Virus record (IMG/VR): IMGVR_UViG_3300008629_000007 | Location: 1-52,010 of that record | Direction: 5' to 3' (one strand) | Source: a virus | Length of the DNA: 52,010 nt | Shown here: positions 20,933 to 27,520 of the stretch, piece after piece | Numbering within the stretch: the first letter of the stretch is position 1 | How the letters are laid out: the number at the start of each line of letters is the position of its first letter | The notes under the pieces: model-generated | What the model saw: only the letters and a program-made list of their open reading frames with translations | The model's database searches: none | What the model was told of the DNA's origin: nothing | Program-made: the position numbers and the translations under genes

Positions 20933-23923
20933 ATGGCGACTTATGTTAATGATTTAAGACTCAAGGAAATTGCTACAGGTGACGAATCAGGAACCTGGGG
21001 CACATCAACCAATACGAACCTATCGCTCATCGGGGAAGCAGTGAGTTATGCAACTCAAGAGTCTTTTTCCAGTGATGCAGACGTAACAACCACTGTAGCT
21101 GATGGCGCAGCAGACCCTGCTCGCGCTTTCTATTTCAAAGTAACATCAAGCGGTTCTTTATCCGCAACCAGAGTGCTCACTATTGCACCAAACACAATGA
21201 GTCGTGTTCAGATTATTGAAAACGCAACCAGTGGCTCACAAATCATAACCATCAAACAAGGAACTGGGGCTACTGTAAATATCCCCAATGGCGAAACCAG
21301 AATGGTTTATATGGATGGTGCTGGCAGTGGCGCAGCAGTAGTCGATGCACTGGCAGACATAAATATTGGCGGTAAACTTACAGTCGGTGTCGATGACACA
21401 GGATACGATGTAAAATTCTTCGGAGCTACTTCTGGGGCTTATATGCTCTGGGATGAATCCGCTGATGATCTGGTTTTAGCAGGTGCGGCAGGCTTAGATA
21501 TTGCAGGAGATATAGATGTTGATGGCACAGCTAATTTAGACGTAGTAGATATTGATGGCGCAACTCAAGCAGATGGAACTATCACAGTTGGTGTCGATGA
21601 CACAGGTTACGATGTTAAGTTTTTCGGAGCAACATCAGGTGCTTACATGCTTTGGGACGAATCGGCTGATGACTTAAAATTAGTAGGAGCTGCGGGATTA
21701 ACTGTTGCTGGTGATGCAGATATTGATGGAACTACAAACTTAGACGCTGTTGATATTGATGGTGCTGTGCAAGCAGATGGAACTATTACAGTAGGCGTGA
21801 ATGACACAGGCTATGACGTAAAATTCTTCGGGGCAACATCAGGGGCTTATATGCTCTGGGATGAGAGTGCTGATGACTTGAAACTGGTAGGAGCAGCAGG
21901 GCTAACTGTTGCTGGTGATGCAGACATTGACGGAACGACTAATCTTGATGCTGTTGATATCGATGGAGCAGTACAACTAGACAGCACACTTACTGTTGGC
22001 GTGGATGACACAGGCTATGATGTCAAACTTTTCGGTGCTACTGCTAGTAAATATATGCTGTGGGATGAATCAGCAGACAGTTTAATTGTTAAAGATATTG
22101 TAGATGCAGTTAATTTTAAAGTTAATGGTGGTCAAGGTACTGACGGACAAGTTTTAACCTCAACAGGAAGTGGAGTAGCTTGGGAAGACGCTGCTGGCGG
22201 TGTAACAGGACTGACAGGTTTAGTAGAAAACAATTCAATCTGGCTTGGTAATGATCCAACATCAACTACAAGCACAGCAGAACAAAATGTTGCTGTAGGT
22301 ACAACGGCTCTTGATGCCATAACGACTGGTGATAAAAATACTGCTATTGGCTATAACGCTCTAACCGCTAATACTACAGCAGATTTCAATGTCGCAATTG
22401 GTCGTGGTGCAATGACCACTAATACGACAGGGGCAGGCAATACGGCTGTCGGAACTGCTTCTCTGGATGGAAACTCAACTGGAAACTATAACACAGCCGT
22501 TGGTTATAATTCTTTGTTGACAAACAGCACTGCGGCAGACAACACAGCCGTTGGTTATAATGCTTTGTCTCTTAATACAACAACAGCAAATAATACAGCA
22601 GTTGGTAGATCAGCTTTAGCAAATAATGTAGCAGCAAATAATACTGCCGTTGGTAAAAGTGCTTTAGCTGAAAACACCACAGGCGTATCTAATACAGCAG
22701 TTGGTCAGAATGCTTTAAATGCAAACACTACATCTTCTTATAATACGGCAGTTGGTAAAGGTGCTTTAGCAGCAAACACCTCAGGAGGAGCAAATACAGT
22801 TGTTGGTGAAAATTCAGCAGTAGCACTAACTACAGGCACTGGTGTTACAGTTATTGGTAGAAATTCTTTAGCAGCAGCCACTACATCAAGTAATAATATC
22901 GCAGTTGGTCAGAATGCTGCTGTGTCCTTAAGCAGCGGTGAATATAATATTGCTATTGGTAATAATTGTATGTATGCCGTAGTTACAGGCGATAAAAATA
23001 TAGGAATTGGTAATGATACTTTTACTCAACTGACAAGTGGCGCAGCCAATATAGCAATGGGTCGCTATACTTTGGATGCTTTAACGACTGGTAGTAATAA
23101 TATTGGAATAGGTGCGCCTTCTTTGTCAGGAGTTACTACAGGTGATAATAATATTGGAATAGGTGTAGGTGCTTTAACAGCAAGCACTACAGCATCAGGT
23201 AATACTGCTGTTGGTCATAATGCTTTAACAGCAGATACCACAGGCGCATCGAATACTGCTGTTGGTTATCTTGCTTTAGATGCAAATACTACAGCTAGTA
23301 ACAACACAGCAGTTGGAAACAATGCTTTAGGTGCTAACACCACAGGTGGCTATAATGTTGCATTAGGTGTTGAAGCAGGAGATAAAATTACCACAGGACA
23401 AACCAATATTTGTATTGGATATGGCGCAGATACATCTGCATCAAGCAGCGATAATCAAATAGTTATAGGACCTATAAACGGAGGTGAAAACAATCAATTT
23501 ACTTTTGGAAAAGCATCTAATGTAGTTCAAAATGAATTTGATACTGATGCTAATTGGACTCGAACCTCTGATATTAGAAAGAAAAGAGATATTAAAGACG
23601 ATACTTTAGGTCTTGGGTTCATTAATGATCTGCGTACAGTAACCCATAAATGGAAACCCTCTAATGAATTTCCTAAAGAATGGCAGGAATACAGCGAAGA
23701 AAACAACATGAACCTAGATGCAGTAATGCATGGAATGATTGCTCAAGAGGTCAAAGGGGCTTTAGATAAAGCAGGTGTAGATACTTTTACAGGATGGAAA
23801 GAAAGATCAGATGGCAGTCAAACAGTATCCAGAGAAATGTTTGTAATACCACTAATTAAAGCAGTACAAGAACTCTCGGCAGAAGTCGAGGCATTAAAAC
23901 AACAACTAAACCAAGAGGAATAA
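20933..23923 (+). CDS. Tail fibre/spike with S74 intramolecular chaperone
   Basis: The 996-aa protein carries a conserved N-terminal segment (YVNDLRLKEIATGDESGTWG) typical of marine phage tail fibres. Four 68-residue repeats (VGVDDTGYDVKFFGATSGAY and following) come next. Then come ~18 short repeats of the NTAVGxxAL type, the left-handed beta-roll pattern of YadA-like adhesin heads. The last ~130 residues are a Peptidase_S74 domain, with TSDIRKKRDIKDDTLGL (the Ser-Lys self-cleavage motif) and a C-terminal coiled coil ending VEALKQQLNQEE. Trimers fold, cleave and release the chaperone. It is the likely host-recognition fibre. Confidence 0.92.
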   Translation: MATYVNDLRLKEIATGDESGTWGTSTNTNLSLIGEAVSYATQESFSSDADVTTTVADGAADPARAFYFKVTSSGSLSATRVLTIAPNTMSRVQIIENATSGSQIITIKQGTGATVNIPNGETRMVYMDGAGSGAAVVDALADINIGGKLTVGVDDTGYDVKFFGATSGAYMLWDESADDLVLAGAAGLDIAGDIDVDGTANLDVVDIDGATQADGTITVGVDDTGYDVKFFGATSGAYMLWDESADDLKLVGAAGLTVAGDADIDGTTNLDAVDIDGAVQADGTITVGVNDTGYDVKFFGATSGAYMLWDESADDLKLVGAAGLTVAGDADIDGTTNLDAVDIDGAVQLDSTLTVGVDDTGYDVKLFGATASKYMLWDESADSLIVKDIVDAVNFKVNGGQGTDGQVLTSTGSGVAWEDAAGGVTGLTGLVENNSIWLGNDPTSTTSTAEQNVAVGTTALDAITTGDKNTAIGYNALTANTTADFNVAIGRGAMTTNTTGAGNTAVGTASLDGNSTGNYNTAVGYNSLLTNSTAADNTAVGYNALSLNTTTANNTAVGRSALANNVAANNTAVGKSALAENTTGVSNTAVGQNALNANTTSSYNTAVGKGALAANTSGGANTVVGENSAVALTTGTGVTVIGRNSLAAATTSSNNIAVGQNAAVSLSSGEYNIAIGNNCMYAVVTGDKNIGIGNDTFTQLTSGAANIAMGRYTLDALTTGSNNIGIGAPSLSGVTTGDNNIGIGVGALTASTTASGNTAVGHNALTADTTGASNTAVGYLALDANTTASNNTAVGNNALGANTTGGYNVALGVEAGDKITTGQTNICIGYGADTSASSSDNQIVIGPINGGENNQFTFGKASNVVQNEFDTDANWTRTSDIRKKRDIKDDTLGLGFINDLRTVTHKWKPSNEFPKEWQEYSEENNMNLDAVMHGMIAQEVKGALDKAGVDTFTGWKERSDGSQTVSREMFVIPLIKAVQELSAEVEALKQQLNQEE
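21380..22105 (+). repeat. 204-bp tandem coding repeats in the fibre gene
   Basis: Four copies begin at about 21380, 21584, 21788 and 21992, an exact 204-bp period (68 codons). Copies 2 and 3 are most alike and copy 4 is cut short at about 40 codons. Synonymous differences between copies are frequent, so the array is not brand new. It can still support homologous exchange and changes in fibre length. Confidence 0.9.
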
Positions 23924-23926
23924 AAA

Positions 23927-24253
23927 ATGGCAGTGACTAAAACTTTAACAGTGGCAATCCCCTATAACAAGAGTAGCAAAGTCCAGCAATGGGATTTTAC
24001 GATGAAGTACGAGGAAGGGGCTGATGCCACTTACTATACCTCGTCTTTCCAAACATCAATCCCAGCTACTGATCCAGTTACTGGTGCTGTGAATTTCACA
24101 CCCAAGGCGGAAGCATCATGGACATTGGCTGAATTGACCTCTCTTTGCCCGACAAGCCAGTGGGATAATGTGTTTGCGAGTCAATACGACAGCGTAATTA
24201 CCAATCCGCCTGATGATCCTGTGCCTGATCCAAGTTACGTTATTCCAAGCTAG
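23927..24253 (+). CDS. Hypothetical protein after the tail fibre (108 aa)
   Basis: The protein begins MAVTKTLTVAIPYNKSSKVQ and has strands (WDFTMKYEEGADATYYTSSF) and a Pro/Asp-rich C-terminus. No family is recognised. It starts 3 bases after the fibre stop in the same direction and 2 bases precede the next gene, so it belongs to the same transcript. It may help fibre assembly, but only position suggests this. Confidence 0.6.
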   Translation: MAVTKTLTVAIPYNKSSKVQQWDFTMKYEEGADATYYTSSFQTSIPATDPVTGAVNFTPKAEASWTLAELTSLCPTSQWDNVFASQYDSVITNPPDDPVPDPSYVIPS

Positions 24254-24255
24254 TC

Positions 24256-24489
24256 ATGGCTGAAGCAAAAGAAAATGTGGTCTTTCTGGACGACAAGGAA
24301 GTCAAGGTAGCTGATCTTAGTGATGAGCAAAAATACCTCCATTCACAGGTTATTGATTTAACGAACCAGAAAGCAAGGATTACCTTTCAATTGGATCAGG
24401 TAAACGCCTCACTGAAGGTTTTTAAAGATGCTTTTGTCAAATCAACCAAGGAAAAAGCGGAAGAAGTTTTAGCTGTTGACAATGGCTGA
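24256..24489 (+). CDS. Small coiled-coil protein (77 aa)
   Basis: The protein is acidic and helical, with VVFLDDKEVKVADLSDEQKY and a heptad-like stretch LTNQKARITFQLDQVNASLK. Similar short coiled-coil proteins occur next to tail-fibre genes of marine phages. It overlaps the following oxygenase gene by 8 bases. No function is established. Confidence 0.65.
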   Translation: MAEAKENVVFLDDKEVKVADLSDEQKYLHSQVIDLTNQKARITFQLDQVNASLKVFKDAFVKSTKEKAEEVLAVDNG

Positions 24490-25189
24490 CGAGGACATAA
24501 AGGTAGAAGTACATCCATTGCCTTCAGTGTTTCTTATGGAAACACAGATGCCAGAGAAAATGGTCAATGACCTTAACACTTATTTGGACGATTTGTTGAA
24601 ACAGGATGATCGTGAGTCCTTGGCAGGTACGTTAGTAGGGCAAATCCATCGTGGTGAACAACTGAACATGGACCCAGAACATGAATTGTTACAGGAATAC
24701 TGCCAGTTTGTAACAGGTTTGGGGGCTTCGTATGTGAATACAGTGATGGAACAAACAGGACACGCCTTGGAAAAGCCGAGGCAAGTGGGAATAGATGAAG
24801 TCTGGTCGGTGCATAGTTTTGAAGGTGATTACAACCCGATCCACGATCATGGCACGAAAACCATTATGGGTATATCAACAACAGCGTGGACAAAAGTGCC
24901 ACAGCAGATATTGGACCAACCGACAGCAGGATCACCGCAATACAGCAAATACAATGATTCTGGAGCCTGTGATGGCTATTTGGCGTTCAGTTATGGGCGC
25001 AACCAGATCATGGATGTGGAGCGATTGCGACCCCCACAGAGCGCAGAAGTGCAACCACAGGTAGGAAGGCTATTCGTTTTTCCATCGTGGTTACAGCACA
25101 TGGTTTATCCTTTCTTCGGGAAAGGTGAACGCAGGACAGTGGCATCGAATCTTAACTGTTGGGAAGTGCAAGAACAACCAGCGACATGA
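24482..25189 (+). CDS. 2OG-Fe(II) oxygenase (PF13759-like)
   Basis: The 235-aa product has WSVHSFEGDYNPIHDHGTKT, the HxD/H iron-binding region around residue 117, then a distal FPSWLQHMVYPF around residue 205 and basic GERRTVASNLN. This matches the putative 2OG-Fe(II) oxygenase family frequent in cyanophages and other marine phages. I prefer the ATG at 24482; the frame also extends to a TTG at 24476. It overlaps both neighbours. Protein or nucleotide hydroxylation cannot be told apart. It is a second oxygenase, unlike the leftward one at 15118. Confidence 0.85.
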   Translation: MADEDIKVEVHPLPSVFLMETQMPEKMVNDLNTYLDDLLKQDDRESLAGTLVGQIHRGEQLNMDPEHELLQEYCQFVTGLGASYVNTVMEQTGHALEKPRQVGIDEVWSVHSFEGDYNPIHDHGTKTIMGISTTAWTKVPQQILDQPTAGSPQYSKYNDSGACDGYLAFSYGRNQIMDVERLRPPQSAEVQPQVGRLFVFPSWLQHMVYPFFGKGERRTVASNLNCWEVQEQPAT

Positions 25190-25356
25190 GCAAGTTGTCG
25201 GTAGCACAAATTAACGCAAAGATTGAGGCTCACGAAGCGGTCTGTGCAGAGCGTTGGCTTGAGATCATTAACAGGGTAAAAAGGGTGGAACATTTTATTG
25301 TTGCCACATTGATTACTCTGGTAATAGGGATGGCTGGAATTATATTCGGGTCATAA
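25186..25356 (+). CDS. Small protein with C-terminal membrane helix (56 aa)
   Basis: The ATG at 25186 overlaps the oxygenase stop (ATGA). A helical N-terminal part (AQINAKIEAHEAVCAERWLE) is followed by a membrane segment (FIVATLITLVIGMAGIIFGS) ending the protein. This resembles small XhlA-like membrane-associated lysis or tail proteins. The topology is seen; the lysis role is inference. The longer frame starting at 25159 lacks an RBS. Confidence 0.7.
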   Translation: MSKLSVAQINAKIEAHEAVCAERWLEIINRVKRVEHFIVATLITLVIGMAGIIFGS

Positions 25357-25378
25357 ATTTTAACAACCGAGGGAAATT

Positions 25379-25549
25379 ATGGGTACTTTAGTAAATATTG
25401 TAACTCTTATTATGCTTATTGTTACTGGCGCAAGCATTATTGCTGCGATTACACCTACGCCAAAGGATGATAAATGGATAGGTAAACTTTATAAGCTGAT
25501 TGATATTGCTGCATTAAATATTGGAAAAGCCAAAGATCGAGGAAACTAG
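25379..25549 (+). CDS. Small membrane protein (56 aa)
   Basis: The N-terminus is a membrane segment (LVNIVTLIMLIVTGASIIAA), followed by TPTPKDDKWIGKLYKLIDIA and a basic tail. I recognise this layout (hydrophobic start, TPTPKDD, KLYKxID) from many marine phage genomes, where function is unknown; holin-like or membrane-anchor roles are possible. It has GAGGG upstream of the ATG. The gene is too short to appear in a long-ORF scan. Confidence 0.7.
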   Translation: MGTLVNIVTLIMLIVTGASIIAAITPTPKDDKWIGKLYKLIDIAALNIGKAKDRGN

Positions 25550-25557
25550 GATCATGG

Positions 25558-25689
25558 ATGGAGCAATTATATAAAGACGGAAAAATATCTGAAAAGGAAT
25601 ATAGCAATTATGTTTTTTACAAAAAAGGTTTTTGGATATGCTTTGCATACGTCTTATTCGATACACTTAGAGCCTATGGCTTGTTGTAA
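25558..25689 (+). CDS. Very small membrane protein (43 aa)
   Basis: A 43-aa ORF starts MEQLYKDGKISEKEYSNYVF and continues with a hydrophobic stretch (GFWICFAYVLFDTLRAYGLL), a single membrane helix. It fills the space between the preceding 56-aa membrane protein and the nuclease gene, with no gaps over 10 bases. Codon pattern and packing support it as real. The function is unknown. Confidence 0.5.
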   Translation: MEQLYKDGKISEKEYSNYVFYKKGFWICFAYVLFDTLRAYGLL

Positions 25690-25691
25690 GA

Positions 25692-26111
25692 ATGTATGAG
25701 TACCAATGCGAAGTTAAAAGGATAGTTGATGGGGACACTGTAGATGTCATCATCGATTTAGGGTTTTCTATACATTTTTCTACCAGAGTCCGTCTTTACG
25801 GAATCGATACCCCCGAATCACGCACACGAGACAAGGATGAAAAAGTCCGAGGCTTTTTAAGCAAAGATTATTTAAAAGAATGGCTTGACCAAGGTGGCGT
25901 TATCATTCGTACCTATAGGGATAAAAAAGGTAAGTTTGGCAGGGTGCTGGGCGAAATGGTTGTTGGGGGGCGTAACATCAATTTACTCATGGTTGAAGAG
26001 AACCTTGCTGTTAAATACGAAGGGCAGAGCAAGGACGACATAAAGAAAGAACATCAGGTTAATCGGGAGAAGTTGATTGAGAAGGGGATTTTTGACCCAA
26101 GTGAAGTATGA
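25692..26111 (+). CDS. Staphylococcal nuclease-like protein
   Basis: The 139-aa protein is a compact SNase/thermonuclease domain: VDGDTVDVIIDLGF, then RVRLYGIDTPESRTRDKDE, which carries the catalytic Arg and Glu, and GKFGRVLGEM with the second Arg. SNases cleave DNA and RNA at the 5' P-O bond with calcium. There is no signal peptide, so it would act in the cytoplasm. Host nucleic-acid degradation is plausible. It overlaps the next gene start by 4 bases. Confidence 0.88.
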   Translation: MYEYQCEVKRIVDGDTVDVIIDLGFSIHFSTRVRLYGIDTPESRTRDKDEKVRGFLSKDYLKEWLDQGGVIIRTYRDKKGKFGRVLGEMVVGGRNINLLMVEENLAVKYEGQSKDDIKKEHQVNREKLIEKGIFDPSEV

Positions 26112-27520
26112 TGAAACGCTTGTTGGGCATATCTGGAATAGTTTTCTTCTTTGCCTTGTCGAGTACCTTTACTACGATTCGGGCAGAGCAAACAGGTGAC
26201 TGTACTGCTGGTACTGAGTTTTGTGAACAGAACTCGTTAGCGACCACAAATACCACGACTACTACAAATACCAATACGAACACCAATACGAACACTAACA
26301 CGAACACAAATACTAATACGAATGCCAATACGAACACCAATACCAATACAACCACTACGACATCTACTGGTACAAATACTAATACCAACACAAATACAAA
26401 TGCGAATACAAACGTAAATACCAGCACAGCAACAAATACCAACACCAATGCCAACACGAATGTAAATACGAGTACCGCAACGAATACAAATGCGAATACA
26501 AACACCAATACTTCGACAGCGACCAATACGAATGCCAATACAAACGTAAACACCAATACCAGTACCAGTGCGAACACGAACACAAACAGCAACACGAATG
26601 TAAATACGAATACATCCAATGTAACCTCGAACTCAACATCGAGCACAAACAACACAAATACAAGCACGAGTGCTAATACGAACACTAATACCAATAACAA
26701 TACCAGCACCAGTACGAACACAAACACCAACAACAATAATAATACGAGCACAAGTACCAGCAGTAATACCAACAACAACACAAACACCAGCACCAGCAAC
26801 AATACCAATACTTCGACAAGCGATAACACGAACACCAATAACAACACCAATGTGAATCAGTCCACATCTGATTCCAATGTGAAAACAGACAATAAAAATG
26901 TTAACGAGAGCACTTCAACTTCTGATAACACCAACCGAAACATTAATGAGTCGAAATCTGAGCAGACGATAAACCAGAATATTAAACAGGAAGCACCGCC
27001 AGCTTCAGCAATAGCACCGAGCATCATGTCCTATTCACAGGACTTGTGTACTGTTGGCAGAAGTGGAGCGTTTCAGGGACAGGTGTTTGGTCTCTCAGGA
27101 GGCAGGACAGTGGTGGATGAGAATTGTGAACGCCTAAAATTATCCAAATATCTTTACGATATGGGCATGAAAGTAGCCAGTGTTGCGTTGCTTTGCCAAG
27201 ATGTCAGGGTTTTTAAAGCAATGGAAATGGCAGGAACGCCTTGTCCATATAATGGAGCCATTGGTGATTCTGCGAAAACTGCTTGGGTAGCCAACATAGA
27301 AGACAGACCCGATGCCAAAGACCATAGCAAGAAACTAAAGAAAGAGAACAAGAAGGTTAGGGATAAAGCCAAAGGCAAAACGGATATGCAAAGAAAAGTA
27401 AAAGAAGGTTATTCATACTGGAGGGCTTACTGGAGAATGTGCAAACATGAAAAGAATCCTAATGGCTCTTTTAAATCCAAAAAGGAATGTAGGATAGAAT
27501 ATGCAAGGGTTTCTTCTTAG
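26108..27520 (+). CDS. Secreted protein with a long Asn/Thr low-complexity stalk
   Basis: A signal peptide (cut probably after residue 26) is followed by a short Cys segment. A ~200-residue stretch of almost pure Thr-Asn with occasional Ala, Ser and Val comes next, then a conserved ~160-residue C-terminal domain. That domain starts APSIMSYSQDLCTVGRSGAF, contains six Cys and ends in basic, Trp/Tyr-rich helices (GYSYWRAYWRMCKHEKN). I recognise the SYSQDLCTVG...CERLKLSK domain from other marine phages without a known role. The stalk could be O-glycosylated or act as a flexible spacer. Export to the envelope is likely; the function is unknown. Confidence 0.75.
   Translation: MMKRLLGISGIVFFFALSSTFTTIRAEQTGDCTAGTEFCEQNSLATTNTTTTTNTNTNTNTNTNTNTNTNTNANTNTNTNTTTTTSTGTNTNTNTNTNANTNVNTSTATNTNTNANTNVNTSTATNTNANTNTNTSTATNTNANTNVNTNTSTSANTNTNSNTNVNTNTSNVTSNSTSSTNNTNTSTSANTNTNTNNNTSTSTNTNTNNNNNTSTSTSSNTNNNTNTSTSNNTNTSTSDNTNTNNNTNVNQSTSDSNVKTDNKNVNESTSTSDNTNRNINESKSEQTINQNIKQEAPPASAIAPSIMSYSQDLCTVGRSGAFQGQVFGLSGGRTVVDENCERLKLSKYLYDMGMKVASVALLCQDVRVFKAMEMAGTPCPYNGAIGDSAKTAWVANIEDRPDAKDHSKKLKKENKKVRDKAKGKTDMQRKVKEGYSYWRAYWRMCKHEKNPNGSFKSKKECRIEYARVSS
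26246..26850 (+). repeat. Low-complexity Asn/Thr codon repeats
   Basis: About 600 bases are built from AAY and ACN codons with six- and twelve-base periodicity (AAYACN). Third positions vary, so this is not a simple microsatellite. Copy number may change through slippage or unequal exchange. The opposite strand is open and looks Val/Leu-rich as a trivial result. Confidence 0.9.

Noticed and set aside
26059-26850. A 263-aa leftward open frame rich in Val, Leu and Phe
   Set aside because: It is the mirror of the Asn/Thr codon repeat; AAY/ACN codons read backwards give Val and Leu without stops.
26246-26850. CRISPR-like or satellite array
   Set aside because: The repeats have no constant spacer structure and stay in one coding frame as Thr-Asn codons.
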